From contig NZ_JAGQDC010000008.1 of the NCBI RefSeq assembly GCF_023282985.1, positions 124,001-188,000 on the forward strand: DNA of 64,000 nt. The letters are read 5' to 3'. The notes under the pieces were generated by a model. That model was not told the origin of the DNA. It saw only the letters and a list, made by a program, of their open reading frames with translations, and did not search any database. Below are positions 31,261-41,112 of this stretch, piece by piece. The position numbers and the translations under genes are program-made. Each line of letters starts with the position of its first letter. The stretch's first letter is position 1. The DNA is from Serratia silvae (GTDB taxonomy: Bacteria > Pseudomonadota > Gammaproteobacteria > Enterobacterales > Enterobacteriaceae).

Positions 31261-31974
31261 ATGAGCACTATCCAACAGAATCTGCAGGATGTCAGGAGCC
31301 GCATCGCAGCGGTCGCTCAAGACTGCGCACGCATTCCAGAAGAAGTGACCTTGCTTGCAGTCAGCAAAACCAAACCTGCGGAGGCGATCGCACAAGCCAT
31401 CGCCGCAGGCCAGCACGCGTTCGGCGAAAACTACGTGCAGGAAGGGGTGGACAAGATCCAGTATTTTGCCCAGCGGCCGGAAGGGGCTGGATTGGAATGG
31501 CACTTTATCGGCCCGCTGCAATCCAATAAAAGCAGGCTGGTGGCAGAGCACTTTGCCTGGTGCCACACCGTTGACCGTTTGCGTATTGCCCTGCGCCTGA
31601 GCGATCAGCGCCCCGCAGAAATGCCGCCGTTAAACGTGCTGATCCAGATAAATATCAGTGACGAACAGAGTAAATCTGGCATTGTATTGAGTGAGTTGCC
31701 TGCGCTGGCTGAGGCAGTCGCCTCATTGCCTAACCTGTGCCTGCGTGGGCTGATGGCCATCCCGGCCCCGGAACATGACTATCAGCGCCAGTTAGCGATA
31801 TTTGGCCAGATGAACGACGCTTTCCAACAGCTCAAGCAGCGCTATCCGCAGGTGGATACGTTGTCGATGGGCATGACAGATGATATGCAGGCCGCGATTG
31901 CCGCTGGCAGCACGATGGTGCGTATCGGCACCGCAATTTTTGGCGCCCGTGACTACTCGCACACCACCGTATAA
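31261..31974 (+). CDS. yggS: PLP homeostasis protein YggS
   Basis: 237-aa pyridoxal-phosphate-binding TIM-barrel protein of the PLPBP family, involved in B6 and amino acid homeostasis. The PLP lysine lies in LLAVSKTKPAEAI, and the phosphate-binding part in LSMGMTDDMQAAI and GSTMVRIGTAIFG. Length similar to E. coli (234 aa). Followed after 10 nt by proC in a conserved cluster. Confidence 0.95.
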   Translation: MSTIQQNLQDVRSRIAAVAQDCARIPEEVTLLAVSKTKPAEAIAQAIAAGQHAFGENYVQEGVDKIQYFAQRPEGAGLEWHFIGPLQSNKSRLVAEHFAWCHTVDRLRIALRLSDQRPAEMPPLNVLIQINISDEQSKSGIVLSELPALAEAVASLPNLCLRGLMAIPAPEHDYQRQLAIFGQMNDAFQQLKQRYPQVDTLSMGMTDDMQAAIAAGSTMVRIGTAIFGARDYSHTTV

Positions 31975-31984
31975 CGAGGATTTG

Positions 31985-32806
31985 ATGCAACATCGCAAAA
32001 TTACCTTTATTGGGGCCGGAAATATGGCCCGCGCCATCATTGCTGGCCTGGTCGCCGGTGGCTATCCGGCAGCCGCCATCAGCATTTGCGCGCCATCAGC
32101 AAAAAACCGTGACGCCCTGGCCGCCGAATATGGCATCAACAGCAGCGCAGACAACATCAGCTGTGCAAAACAGGCCGACGTCGTGGTCCTGGCGGTGAAA
32201 CCGCAAATGATGGCGCAGGTTTGCTTACCTTTACAGGAACAGGTCGATTTCTCCGGTAAACTGGTGCTGTCGATCGCCGCCGGTATTCTGGTGAGCCGTT
32301 TCTATCAAATGCTCGGCGAAGGCTTGAATATCGTGCGCATCATGCCCAATACCCCTTCACTGGTCGGTAAAGGCATGAGCGGGCTGTATGCTCCCGAGCA
32401 GGTTAGCCAACAGGATCGTGATTACACTCGCGACCTGATGAGCTCGGTGGGTAAAGTCTGCTGGGTCGATGACGAAAACGGCATCAATGGCGTGATCGCC
32501 GCCGCAGGCAGCGCACCGGCCTATTTCTTCCTGTTTATGGATGCTATGCAACAGGAAGCCGAACGTATGGGATTCAGCAGCCAGGCGGCACGCGATCTGG
32601 TGCAACAGGCCGCTATTGGTGCTGCGGCATTGGCAGCCGCCAACCCGGAGATCTCGCTAGCCACGCTGCGTGAACAAGTGACCTCCAAAGGGGGCACTAC
32701 CGCCGAGGCGTTGCGGGTATTCAACGAACAACGGTTGCCAGAAACCGTTGCTAAAGCCATGCAGGCAGCCGTTTCCCGTGCGCAAGAAATGGAAAAATCA
32801 TTTTAA
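31985..32806 (+). CDS. proC: Pyrroline-5-carboxylate reductase
   Basis: Last enzyme of proline biosynthesis, reducing pyrroline-5-carboxylate with NADPH. The N-terminal Rossmann loop is ITFIGAGNMARAI. The conserved RIMPNTPSLVGKGMSGLY and the C-terminal TSKGGTTAEALRVF signature are present. The ATG at 31985 follows AACGAGGATTTG and gives 273 aa; the frame is open 35 codons further into yggS without homology. Confidence 0.95.
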   Translation: MQHRKITFIGAGNMARAIIAGLVAGGYPAAAISICAPSAKNRDALAAEYGINSSADNISCAKQADVVVLAVKPQMMAQVCLPLQEQVDFSGKLVLSIAAGILVSRFYQMLGEGLNIVRIMPNTPSLVGKGMSGLYAPEQVSQQDRDYTRDLMSSVGKVCWVDDENGINGVIAAAGSAPAYFFLFMDAMQQEAERMGFSSQAARDLVQQAAIGAAALAAANPEISLATLREQVTSKGGTTAEALRVFNEQRLPETVAKAMQAAVSRAQEMEKSF

Positions 32807-32888
32807 CTATGCCCGATGAGTTTCAGGCCGCCACGGTGGTCTGCAAACCAAGGGGATAACCCAGAAGTTAAGGAGAAGGGTAACTTAC

Positions 32889-33443
32889 ATGCTAACGCTG
32901 ACTTTCCTGGTCAAGACCGTCGTTGATATTTACGTGATGGTGCTGCTGTTGCGCATCTGGATGCAACTGACGCGCACCGACTTTTATAACCCGTTTTCGC
33001 AGTTTGTGGTGAAAATCACCCAGCCGATCGTCGGCCCACTGCGCCGCATTGTTCCTTCGATGGGGCCGGTAGATAGCGCCTCATTGCTGTTGGCGTTCCT
33101 GCTGATGACCGTCAAATATCCGCTACTGCTGCTGATCCAGAGTGGAACCTTGTCACTCAGCCTGTATAACTTGCTGTTTGGCCTGATTTCTCTGATCAAA
33201 TCCGTCGGCTACCTGATCTTCTGGGTGATGATCATTCGCGCCTTGATGAGTTGGATCAGCCAGGGCCGCAGCCCGATTGATTATGTGATGTTCCAGCTTA
33301 CCGAGCCGTTGATGGCCCCTATCCGCCGCGTGATCCCGGCGATGGGTGGGATTGATTTCTCCGCGATGGTAGTGATCCTGATCCTGTATTTGATCAACTA
33401 CCTGGGAATGGATCTGTTTGGCGAGCTCTGGTTCCTGCTGTGA
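32889..33443 (+). CDS. yggT: YggT family inner-membrane protein
   Basis: 184-aa membrane protein with two YggT repeats, each with paired helices and a re-entrant motif ([16 protein letters not shown], and [16 protein letters not shown]). An AAGGAGAAGGG ribosome site lies upstream. E. coli YggT is implicated in osmotic and potassium tolerance. The stop overlaps the yggU start. Confidence 0.92.
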   Translation: MLTLTFLVKTVVDIYVMVLLLRIWMQLTRTDFYNPFSQFVVKITQPIVGPLRRIVPSMGPVDSASLLLAFLLMTVKYPLLLLIQSGTLSLSLYNLLFGLISLIKSVGYLIFWVMIIRALMSWISQGRSPIDYVMFQLTEPLMAPIRRVIPAMGGIDFSAMVVILILYLINYLGMDLFGELWFLL

Positions 33444-33730
33444 GTGCAGTTACCCCGCAGCTGGACGGGCTGGTGGTCAGGCTTTATATTCAGCCCAAAG
33501 CCAGCCGCGACCAGATTATTGGCCTGCATGGCGACGAGATAAAAGTCGCCATCACCGCACCGCCGGTTGATGGCCAGGCCAATACCCATCTCATCAAGTT
33601 TATCGCCAAGCAGTTTAAGGTGGCGAAGAGCAACGTGATCATCGAGAAAGGCGAACTGGGGCGGCACAAGCAATTGCGCATCCACAACCCGCAACAGATC
33701 CCTGACGTCATCGCGGCGCTGATCGAATAA
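33440..33730 (+). CDS. yggU: UPF0235/DUF167 protein YggU
   Basis: 96-aa small protein starting at GTG, which overlaps the yggT stop (GTGA), so it is translationally coupled. It contains [17 protein letters not shown] and [15 protein letters not shown], hallmarks of the family. Function unknown. Same length as E. coli YggU. Confidence 0.93.
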   Translation: MSAVTPQLDGLVVRLYIQPKASRDQIIGLHGDEIKVAITAPPVDGQANTHLIKFIAKQFKVAKSNVIIEKGELGRHKQLRIHNPQQIPDVIAALIE

Positions 33731-33747
33731 TTTTCAAGGTATCTAAT

Positions 33748-34344
33748 ATGCAAAAAATCGTTCTTGCCACCGGCAACCCCGGCAAAGTGCGTGAACTCGC
33801 CGAGCTGCTGGCCGATTTCGGCTTTGACGTGGTGGCACAAACCGAGCTTGGCGTAGACTCTGCCGAAGAAACCGGCCTGACGTTTATTGAAAACGCCATT
33901 CTCAAAGCCCGCCATGCCGCACAGATCACCGGCCTGCCGGCGATTGCCGACGATTCAGGTCTGGCGGTCGATGCCTTGGGCGGCGCTCCGGGTATTTACT
34001 CTGCCCGCTACGCCGGTTTAGAGGCCAGTGACCAACAAAATCTGGACAAGCTGCTGGTGACGTTGAAAGACGTACCTGAAGGCAAGCGCAGTGCTCAATT
34101 CCATTGTGTGCTGGTGTATATGCGTCATGCAGAAGATCCTACCCCGCTGGTATTCCACGGTTGCTGGAACGGTGAGATCACTTTTGAAGCGGCCGGCGTT
34201 GGCGGCTTTGGTTACGATCCGATCTTCTATGTGCCAGAGTTGGGCTGCACAGCAGCAGAGCTGACGCGGGAAGAGAAAATTGCCATTTCCCACCGTGGCA
34301 AGGCGTTGAAGTTGATGTTGGAAGCGATGCGTAATGCCAGCTAA
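33748..34344 (+). CDS. rdgB: RdgB, dITP/XTP pyrophosphatase
   Basis: 198-aa housecleaning nucleotidase that removes non-canonical purine triphosphates. The N-terminal [13 protein letters not shown], central [18 protein letters not shown] and C-terminal ISHRGKALK are all present. It overlaps the hemW start by 11 nt in the conserved yggSTU-rdgB-hemW block. Confidence 0.96.
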   Translation: MQKIVLATGNPGKVRELAELLADFGFDVVAQTELGVDSAEETGLTFIENAILKARHAAQITGLPAIADDSGLAVDALGGAPGIYSARYAGLEASDQQNLDKLLVTLKDVPEGKRSAQFHCVLVYMRHAEDPTPLVFHGCWNGEITFEAAGVGGFGYDPIFYVPELGCTAAELTREEKIAISHRGKALKLMLEAMRNAS

Positions 34345-35485
34345 CAGCGTACAACTGCCACCACTCAGCTTGTACATCCATATTCCCTGGTGCGTACAAA
34401 AGTGCCCATACTGCGATTTCAACTCGCATGCCTTAAAGGGCGAAGTGCCGCACCAGGAATATGTCGATCATCTGCTGGCGGATCTGGATGCCGATTTGCC
34501 ACTCGCCAGCGGTCGTTCAATCAGCACCATCTTTATCGGCGGCGGTACGCCGAGCCTGTTGAGTGCCGAAGCCATGCAAGCACTGCTGGATGGCGTGCGG
34601 GCGCGTATTCACGTCGCTGATGACGCCGAAATCACCATGGAAGCCAACCCAGGCACCGTGGAGGCCGATCGCTTCAGCGGCTACCAACGCGCCGGGGTGA
34701 ACCGCATCTCGATTGGCGTACAAAGCTTTAGTGCCGAGAAGTTAACCCGTCTGGGGCGTATTCATGGCCCGGATGAGGCCAAACGCGCGGCGCATCTGGC
34801 AACCGGCCTTGGCCTACGCAGTTTCAATCTGGACCTGATGCATGGCCTGCCGGATCAGTCACTGGAAGAAGCGCTGGACGATCTGCGCCAGGCTATCGCC
34901 CTTAATCCGCCACATCTGTCATGGTATCAGCTCACCATCGAGCCAAATACCCTGTTCAGCTCACGCCCGCCAGTATTGCCGGATGATGACGCGCTGTGGA
35001 ATATCTTTGAACAAGGGCATGAACTGCTGAGCGCCGCCGGCTATCAGCAGTACGAAACCTCGGCCTACGCCAAACCGGGTTATCAGTGTCAGCACAACCT
35101 CAACTACTGGCGCTTTGGCGACTATCTGGGGATTGGTTGTGGCGCACACGGCAAGCTGACCTTTGCCGATGGCCGCATACTGCGCACCGCCAAAACCAAG
35201 CATCCGCGCGGCTTTATGCGGGGTGACTATCGGGACAAGTTGCATGAAGTCGAGGCGCACGATCGGCCATTCGAGTTCTTTATGAACCGTTTCCGTCTGC
35301 TAGAAGCGGCACCACGCGCCGAGTTCACCCACTACACCGGGCTGGACGAGAGCGTGATCCGTGCGCCATTGGACGAAGCATTGGCTAAAGGCTATCTGCT
35401 GGAAACGCCAGAGTATTGGCAAATCACCGAGCATGGCAAACTGTTCCTTAATTCGCTGTTGGAACTGTTCTTGCCGGAGGAATAG
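34334..35485 (+). CDS. hemW: HemW, radical SAM haem chaperone
   Basis: 383-aa radical SAM protein with the cluster motif CVQKCPYC in [16 protein letters not shown] and [12 protein letters not shown]. Related to coproporphyrinogen dehydrogenase HemN but functioning in haem delivery in the relatives studied. The C-terminal HemW domain ends [13 protein letters not shown]. coli HemW is 378 aa, so the alternative start [11 protein letters not shown] is plausible as used here. Confidence 0.95.
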   Translation: MPANSVQLPPLSLYIHIPWCVQKCPYCDFNSHALKGEVPHQEYVDHLLADLDADLPLASGRSISTIFIGGGTPSLLSAEAMQALLDGVRARIHVADDAEITMEANPGTVEADRFSGYQRAGVNRISIGVQSFSAEKLTRLGRIHGPDEAKRAAHLATGLGLRSFNLDLMHGLPDQSLEEALDDLRQAIALNPPHLSWYQLTIEPNTLFSSRPPVLPDDDALWNIFEQGHELLSAAGYQQYETSAYAKPGYQCQHNLNYWRFGDYLGIGCGAHGKLTFADGRILRTAKTKHPRGFMRGDYRDKLHEVEAHDRPFEFFMNRFRLLEAAPRAEFTHYTGLDESVIRAPLDEALAKGYLLETPEYWQITEHGKLFLNSLLELFLPEE

Positions 35486-35536
35486 TTTAAGCAGAATTGC
35501 GGGCTCATGTAGGAGCGCCCATGCTGCCCAGGCAGC

Positions 35537-35589
35537 AAAAAAGGTTCCGTCGGGTTAGGAGTGCAACTCTTAAAGCAACGGAACCCTTT
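35537..35589 (-). terminator. Terminator of the YggN-like gene
   Basis: On the minus strand GGTTCCGT pairs with ACGGAACC across a 27-nt loop and is followed by TTTTTT, 12 nt past the yggN stop. It is positioned between convergent hemW and yggN. Confidence 0.8.
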
Positions 35590-35600
35590 AACATCAGGCT

Positions 35601-36317
35601 TTAATTCAACGCCTTAACCAGATCCTTGCGCTGGGTTTCCAGCGCAGTGACGCGGTTGCACACGTCGCGACCAAAGTTCTGGAAGTCCTGCTCCTGATTG
35701 TTCCATTCGTTCTTGATAGCCTGCTGTAGCCCCCCCAGGTTGCCCATGATCGCCTGCAACGGGTTGCCATTGCTGTTGGCGACCTGCTTGACGCCCATTT
35801 CATTCAGGCTGTCCTGCAATACGCCGCCCATGCTCTGCTGCACGATATTGCGGCCATCCTGCTCCACCTGAGCGATCGCCTTGTGGTGGAACGTGAGGCC
35901 GTCGCTGCGGTGTTCAATGATACGGTTCATCTGTTGCTTCAACTGATCGTTGAGCGTGGTCAAGCGGTTGCGTACATTGCTGTCTGTGCCCAACTGCTGA
36001 ACAATGACTTTATCCAGCGCTACCCGCGCCTTTTCCAGATGCTGCTGCGCGCCCTGATCGATCCAGGGCAAATCTTTACGCAATGCGTTCTGGTAGCTGA
36101 ACGCCTTCTGGCGCTGGCTATCGTTCAGGCTCAGCGCTTTGCCATCACGAGTGACATCGCCATCGGCGGTGATTTGCAGATTACCGCTGGCACCTACCAC
36201 CTGTACGGTCTGCGGGCTGATAATCACGTCGTCCTGTGGTCTGACGCTGCACTGATACTCGGCATGCGCTTGTGAAGCCGTTAACAACAGCAAGGCCAAT
36301 CCGGTTCTCTTTAACAT
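35601..36317 (-). CDS. yggN: DUF2884 periplasmic protein YggN
   Basis: 238-aa exported protein with signal peptide MLKRTGLALLLLTASQAHA. The mature part has YQCSVRPQDDVIISPQTVQV and a long helical, Gln-rich body, as in the YggN/DUF2884 family of unknown function. A single cysteine near the N-terminus may pair with the one near the C-terminus (DVCNRVTALE). It follows glsB on the minus strand with a 40-nt gap. Confidence 0.88.
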   Translation of the reverse strand: MLKRTGLALLLLTASQAHAEYQCSVRPQDDVIISPQTVQVVGASGNLQITADGDVTRDGKALSLNDSQRQKAFSYQNALRKDLPWIDQGAQQHLEKARVALDKVIVQQLGTDSNVRNRLTTLNDQLKQQMNRIIEHRSDGLTFHHKAIAQVEQDGRNIVQQSMGGVLQDSLNEMGVKQVANSNGNPLQAIMGNLGGLQQAIKNEWNNQEQDFQNFGRDVCNRVTALETQRKDLVKALN

Positions 36318-36357
36318 AGTTTCTCCTGACTCCCTTCCAACCGCATCCGCGATGGAA

Positions 36358-37290
36358 TTAAAAAATCGAACGGCTAATGCGTTGAGACAACAGTTCTAGC
36401 GCCGCAGTTCCCGCCAATGAGTTACCGGACGCATCCAATTCCGGCGACCAGACGACAATCGACAGTTCATCAGGGACGATGGCGATGATACCGCCGCCCA
36501 CTCCAGACTTGCCCGGCATGCCAACACGATAGGCAAACTCGCCTGCGCCATCATACATGCCGCTGGTCATCATCAAGGCGTTAATTTGCCGGGCCTGCAA
36601 GGGGCTGATCACCTCTTCACCACTCAGCGCTCGCCCTTGATTGGCCAGGTAGACAAAGCTGCGTGCCAGCTCAACGCAGCTCATACGTAACGCGCAGTAG
36701 TGAAAATAGGTTTGCAGCACGGTCAGCACGTCATTGTCGAAGTTACCGAACGACTTCATCAGATAGGCGATGGCGGCATTGCGGTCGGAATGCTCAAATT
36801 CGGAGCGCGCCACGCGAATGTCATACGACAGGTCATCAACGCCTGCCAGTTGGCGCACCACTTCCAGCATCCGCTGCTTGGGAGCACTAAGCCGGGTTTG
36901 CAGCATATCGCATACCACCAGCGCTCCGGGGTTGATAAACGGATTGCGCGGTTTACCCTGCTCCATCTCCAACTGCAGCAACGAATTAAACGGCAGGCCA
37001 GAGGGCTCTTTCCCCACCCGCTGCCAGATTTCACCTTCCTGATAACGCGTTAGCGCCAGCGTCAGGCTCAATACCTTGGAGATCGACTGGATCGAAAAGC
37101 GCTCCGTCGCGTCCCCGGCCTGAAACAGCTCACCGTCAACGGTACAGACGGCGATCGCCAGCCGATCGGCGGCGACTTCTGCCAAAGCGGGAATATAGTC
37201 TGCAACCTTGCCTTGCCCAATCAACGGGCGTACCTGTTGCAGGATCTCTTCCAGCAACGCGTTATCTAATGTTGTTACCACCGCGCTCAC
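36358..37290 (-). CDS. glsB: Glutaminase B
   Basis: 310-aa serine-dependent beta-lactamase-fold glutaminase converting glutamine to glutamate and ammonia. The catalytic Ser-x-x-Lys is in [12 protein letters not shown] near residue 68, with [10 protein letters not shown] and [12 protein letters not shown] also conserved. The start codon is GTG with GGAG close upstream; E. coli GlsB is 308 aa. It lies downstream of yggL by about 70 nt. Confidence 0.92.
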   Translation of the reverse strand: MSAVVTTLDNALLEEILQQVRPLIGQGKVADYIPALAEVAADRLAIAVCTVDGELFQAGDATERFSIQSISKVLSLTLALTRYQEGEIWQRVGKEPSGLPFNSLLQLEMEQGKPRNPFINPGALVVCDMLQTRLSAPKQRMLEVVRQLAGVDDLSYDIRVARSEFEHSDRNAAIAYLMKSFGNFDNDVLTVLQTYFHYCALRMSCVELARSFVYLANQGRALSGEEVISPLQARQINALMMTSGMYDGAGEFAYRVGMPGKSGVGGGIIAIVPDELSIVVWSPELDASGNSLAGTAALELLSQRISRSIF

Positions 37291-37361
37291 TACTCCAGAA
37301 AGGACACCAGATAAAACAAAGGTGCCATTAAGGCACCTTCGACAATGCTAATCGGACGGGA

Positions 37362-37688
37362 TCAATCCCACCAGATGTCGAACAGATCGCTGGTTTTCAC
37401 ATCGCTCAACTTGCGTGCTTCCAGCCAGTTTTTGATCAGCTCACGGTGTTCTTCGGTACAATGACCAATCTTCTGCAGGCAGATCAAACCTTCCCACTGC
37501 AGATAGCCACTGCCGTCAAACGCCAGGCCGTTCGGCTCGATCACTTCATCGATAAACGCGTCCAGAGTGCTGTCGATATCTTCAACGGCAGTCCCTTCAG
37601 CAAAACGCCAGGCGACGGAAAAGCCCAGTTCCTGAAACTCTTCGATATGTAACTTTTTACGTAAACGACGACTACGGTTCTTAGCCAT
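37362..37688 (-). CDS. yggL: YggL, DUF469 50S-associated protein
   Basis: 108-aa protein, same length as E. coli. It starts MAKNRSRRLRKKLHIEEF and contains the family stretch LGFSVAWRFAEGT and the end SDLFDIWWD. Proteins of this family associate with the large ribosomal subunit. Its Shine-Dalgarno AGGA and first codons lie inside a 19-bp sequence repeated at the far end of the 4.1-kb insertion, so the gene kept its translation signal but lost direct coupling to trmB. Confidence 0.93.
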   Translation of the reverse strand: MAKNRSRRLRKKLHIEEFQELGFSVAWRFAEGTAVEDIDSTLDAFIDEVIEPNGLAFDGSGYLQWEGLICLQKIGHCTEEHRELIKNWLEARKLSDVKTSDLFDIWWD

Positions 37689-37699
37689 TATTCCATCCT
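37681..37699. repeat. Left 19-bp direct repeat (candidate att site)
   Basis: TTAGCCATTATTCCATCCT is repeated exactly at 41803-41821. On the minus strand it reads from the AGGA ribosome site of yggL through its start codon and includes the trmB stop codon sequence (TAATG). It marks the left edge of the inserted island. Confidence 0.85.
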
Positions 37700-38138
37700 A
37701 TTTGATTTTTATGGTATTTTTAAGCGCTATGACTAAAATCTCAATTTTAACCTACATTTAATTAACCATATGAATTTACGGTATTTTTCTGTTATGAGTA
37801 CCAACCTCAATCATTCTATCCATTTTACCCTCTCCGGCCTCAGCTTGCCACTGCTAGGACGCGCTTAGACCATTAGCATAATTTCACCTAGCTTAGTGGC
37901 ATCAATGGCAACACCTCTCACTCAAACCAACACCGCCTTACATTCAAAGCCGCTGGTGAAACTCAGATCGTTGTTGATGCGTTGATAACCAACGGCCTAT
38001 CCGCCGATTGCTCAAGGAATGTCATCCTGATAGCTGTCATACCTTGCGGTATTGCTTAACGCTATGTTAAAAATAGCAATTAAATGTAATGCCAGTAATA
38101 ATTAGGAGCCATGACTATGACATTTATTGCTATAGACC
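37700..38138. other. Left noncoding arm of the trmB-yggL island
   Basis: 439 nt of AT-rich sequence with no supported gene. One 24-codon frame (37795-37869, MSTNLNHSIHFTLSGL) and a stretch around 37900-38060 read like decayed coding DNA on the plus strand, but I cannot assign a family. Confidence 0.35.
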
Positions 38139-38573
38139 GGCTTTGTTGAATAAATAGGATTTAGATAACAGATCCTCCTGTCAGTCATTTTCTCAGACAA
38201 TCCGTACACTTTCTGGCATGCCTCCATGCGTCATTCAATGCACGGATCATGGCCATAGCCTCACCGACCTGCGCATCATAGTCACGCAGCGTGAGGCGAA
38301 AGACGCGTTTGAGCATCAGTACGGTGGAAATAGCTAACGTAGAATAACGTTGTGGACGCCCTCGTGAAGCGGTTTTTGGCTCGTCGTACCAGGCCAGGAT
38401 GACAGACTCATCAAGCCAGAATGTCAACGAACCCCGATTGACGAGAGCCTTGTTGTCGGTTGCCCAGTTAGTGATCTTGAGCTTTTGCTTTGCCACGGGA
38501 TACCGCTATAGGATCAGGAATGTGGTGATCTGATCCTGATTGCAGTCAGAAGTTCGATTTATTCAACAAAGCC
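38139..38573 (-). mobile_element. Internally deleted IS903-type (IS5 family) element, 435 bp
   Basis: Terminal inverted repeats GGCTTTGTTGAATAAAT are intact at both ends. Inside, 38185-38496 encodes the transposase N-terminus (MAKQKLKITNWATDNKALVN ...) running to KRVFRLTLR. It then jumps directly to the C-terminal DYDAQVGEAMAM, so about 200 codons are missing, apparently across an LTLR-coding microhomology. The final residues are also frameshifted relative to the usual MPESVRI ending. No 9-bp target duplication flanks it. It cannot encode transposase and resembles a MITE. Confidence 0.85.
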
Positions 38574-38575
38574 TG

Positions 38576-39700
38576 TCAACGGACGCACTTCAAACCTAGC
38601 GTCAAGTGTTTGCTTATTTTCCACTGCGGAGATATCGCAAACAGCACGAGTGGAATACCAATCCAAATCAGAGAGTCGGCCACACCAATTCTTCTGGCTA
38701 GTTCAACGATAAGGGCGGATACCAACAAATTTATAAAGGTCAACAATGAGGTATTCCGACGGGAGGCAAATAAGTTGCTAGACAACACTTTAGCTGCTGT
38801 TTGGGACTGATACACGCCAGCAATGAAATATACGATCCCCAGCATAAGAAACTCAACCCACCGACTAGAGGTGTAATGGCAAAAGGTGAATGTAATGATC
38901 AACCCGAAGCATAAGGCAGCTCCGGCAGCTGTCTTGACTCTGTGTTTGAGTAAGCCTCCTAAGCGATAAAAAATGGCACTTGTTGCGAGGCCAGCGCAGA
39001 TCATCCATTCAGGATGTGAAGTATTATTACCGAACAATGTCGGGATAAGAGACAGGGTGAAATACAGCATTGCTGACCAGGACATCATGGAGAAGACGTT
39101 GTAAATAAAGTGGGTGCGAGTGAGCCCCCCCTTCTTCTCCACAATACCTCTGTTTTTTAGTGGCTTCCTGACAAACCCTGTCATCAGAAGAAAACAAACC
39201 ACACCATAAGCGAGCTGCAGTTTGACCAGAAGCGTAAAAGATGCAAGGGTGATCACCGCTGCGGATAAAAAAGGGATCAACGTCGCAACATATAGCAGCG
39301 TCTGATTTCTTAGCCGATAACTTTCTGCAATTTCCTCTTCATTTTCTGAGTTCGCGACCAGCAGCATACAGAATAGATAGATGATCCCGGCGCTAAAACC
39401 GGTGACAAAACGTGAAATCAGGAACGACTGTAGACTGGTACTTGAACCGGCTAAGAGAGATCCAGCGCAAAATATTATGCAAAATAAAAGCGCAAAGAGG
39501 ACATTTTTCCTGCCATTAAGCAAAAAAGCGCCAATGAACTGACCTGCGGCAAGTCCGATCAGATAAGTTGAAAAAAAAACCTGCCCATCTAAGGCAGGTA
39601 AACTGAGCTGAAAATAGGGTATTGCAGGCGCTAACAAGTCCATACTTACCGGATTAATTGCAGCCAGTATGACCACTGACATGCGGTAAAAAAACGACAT
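38576..39700 (-). CDS. MFS transporter, drug-efflux-like
   Basis: 374-aa major facilitator protein with about 12 hydrophobic helices. The N-terminal SMDLLAPAIPYFQ and a loop GFSAGIIYLFCML resemble Bcr/CflA-type exporters. The canonical MFS loop after helix 2 is degenerate (LLNGRKN). The ATG has AGGTACCCT upstream. It is the last gene of a DegT-Nudix-MFS run, 10 nt after the Nudix gene. Its stop codon lies 2 nt outside the mini-IS boundary, so its native 3' end may have been trimmed. Substrate unknown. Confidence 0.75.
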   Translation of the reverse strand: MSFFYRMSVVILAAINPVSMDLLAPAIPYFQLSLPALDGQVFFSTYLIGLAAGQFIGAFLLNGRKNVLFALLFCIIFCAGSLLAGSSTSLQSFLISRFVTGFSAGIIYLFCMLLVANSENEEEIAESYRLRNQTLLYVATLIPFLSAAVITLASFTLLVKLQLAYGVVCFLLMTGFVRKPLKNRGIVEKKGGLTRTHFIYNVFSMMSWSAMLYFTLSLIPTLFGNNTSHPEWMICAGLATSAIFYRLGGLLKHRVKTAAGAALCFGLIITFTFCHYTSSRWVEFLMLGIVYFIAGVYQSQTAAKVLSSNLFASRRNTSLLTFINLLVSALIVELARRIGVADSLIWIGIPLVLFAISPQWKISKHLTLGLKCVR

Positions 39701-39710
39701 AGGGTACCTG

Positions 39711-40208
39711 CTAAATATTTGAATAGGATTTCTTCACCAAAATAGCCCTTCTTATCAATGACGGGAATTCACGCGGTGTCGGTAACGCTTCGATTTCAGA
39801 GACTGTCAGCCATTTAAACTCGCCCTCAACTTTAATAAGATCGGCCGGCAGCATGCAGAGATAGATCATATCCATGTGCCAGTGGCATCCACCCGTTTTT
39901 TCCGGGATTTTCTCGCAAAGTAGGGTGAGCGGTACAGGAAGTTCAGCTACGCTGGCAGGATCTAGGTCCAAAGACTTATGTCCCTGAATCTGGCACGATA
40001 TAATAGTCGGCGTCACGCCGACCTCCTCGAACACCTCGCGTAACAGTGCCTCCTGTGGCTCCTCATTCTCCTCGATATGCCCCCCGGGATAGAGCCATAT
40101 CTGCAATTTCTTATGAAAATGCATCAGAATACGATCATGTTCATCCAGAATAATCGCCGAAGCGGTGAAATGCTTAACGCCCTCACGAAGCATAGGATTA
40201 AATCTCAT
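39711..40208 (-). CDS. Nudix hydrolase
   Basis: 165-aa protein with a complete Nudix box, GGHIEENEEPQEALLREV followed by FEEVGV, matching G-x5-E-x7-REUxEExGU, near residues 42-64. It would hydrolyse a nucleoside diphosphate linked to some moiety. It overlaps the DegT fragment by 11 nt and precedes the MFS gene, so it is part of one cargo operon. Substrate cannot be inferred. Confidence 0.8.
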   Translation of the reverse strand: MRFNPMLREGVKHFTASAIILDEHDRILMHFHKKLQIWLYPGGHIEENEEPQEALLREVFEEVGVTPTIISCQIQGHKSLDLDPASVAELPVPLTLLCEKIPEKTGGCHWHMDMIYLCMLPADLIKVEGEFKWLTVSEIEALPTPREFPSLIRRAILVKKSYSNI

Positions 40209-40890
40209 TCAGAATGTTGGTTATTTGTTCAATATCCTGTTCTTTAATTCCAGGATGTACAGGGATCTGGATAAGGCGCTGAATCATGTTTTCTGAATTA
40301 GGGCAGTGAGCTGAAATATGGCTGTAAACCTCGCGCTTGTAAAACACGTTATAACCATATTTGACTTGATCAATAACGATACCAGCATTGTTCACTCTAC
40401 GAAGCACAGTTTCTGGATCGGAAACGTCACTGTTCAACTTAAACACTAGATTGTAGTAATTAGGACGCCCATCGCCAAAGCTGAGCTCGTCAAACGGTTG
40501 GCCTGACTTCAGTCGTGACTTAACTGCGCCAGCATTGGCCTTGCGAATTGAGACCTGCTCCTCGATATCCGGCAATCGAGCAATACCCAGTGAGGCCTGT
40601 AGAGCACCTAACTTGTAGTTCACGCCGGACTTCTTACCTGAAAGGTTTCCCAGCCGGGTAAACATCGTCAGGTTTTGAGCGGTTTCCGGACAGTCTGTAA
40701 GTACGAATCCACCTTCTCCGGTCGCTAGGATCTTGCGATCGTGCGTTGAGAAACAACTCATTTCACCAAAAGTGCCGGTAAACTTGTTGCCGAATTTGGT
40801 GCCGTGGGCATGCGCACAGTCTTCAATCAAGGGAATACCATGTTCTGCCAGGATATTGCGAGTTTGGTCCTGATTGAAGGGATAACCCCA
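40198..40890 (-). pseudogene. DegT/DnrJ/EryC1/StrS aminotransferase, N-terminally truncated
   Basis: About 230 codons remain of a family normally near 370 aa. Visible are GYPFNQDQTRNILAEHG, then IEDCAHAHGTKFG, the PLP lysine in HDRKILATGEGG, and the C-terminal substrate region to the stop. The first third is absent; the reading frame abuts the N-terminus of an oxidoreductase in another frame near 40888. The nearest start codon in frame is a TTG at 40830. The family makes amino sugars on nucleotide carriers. Without the N-terminal part it is unlikely to be active. Confidence 0.75.
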
Positions 40891-41032
40891 TATTAATCGT
40901 GCTTACTTCAGTTCCTGTACTGACTAAAGAGTAAACACTGATGATGTGAACACTGGATCTATTCATTGCTTTTAACGTAGATTTTTCCAGAACCACTTTT
41001 TGTTTTTGCACTGCCCTTGCCAGTAATACCAT
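40888..41032 (-). pseudogene. N-terminal remnant of a zinc-dehydrogenase-like oxidoreductase
   Basis: From an ATG with AAGGAATGAAATA upstream, about 48 residues are preserved, including VYSLVSTGTEVSTIN, the start of medium-chain dehydrogenase-like bi-domain oxidoreductases found in polysaccharide and sugar clusters. The frame then runs 20 out-of-frame codons into the DegT fragment and stops at 40823. This is a deletion scar joining two genes. Confidence 0.5.
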
Positions 41033-41112
41033 TATTTCATTCCTTTTTTATAGCAGACTCGGTATTAATGCATTTTTTTATGAAGAAAATATTTCAGATT
41101 TAATATTCCTAC

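Noticed and set aside
37795-37869. 24-codon frame reminiscent of a VgrG-like N-terminus
   Set aside because: Too short and only loosely similar; no neighbouring type VI genes.
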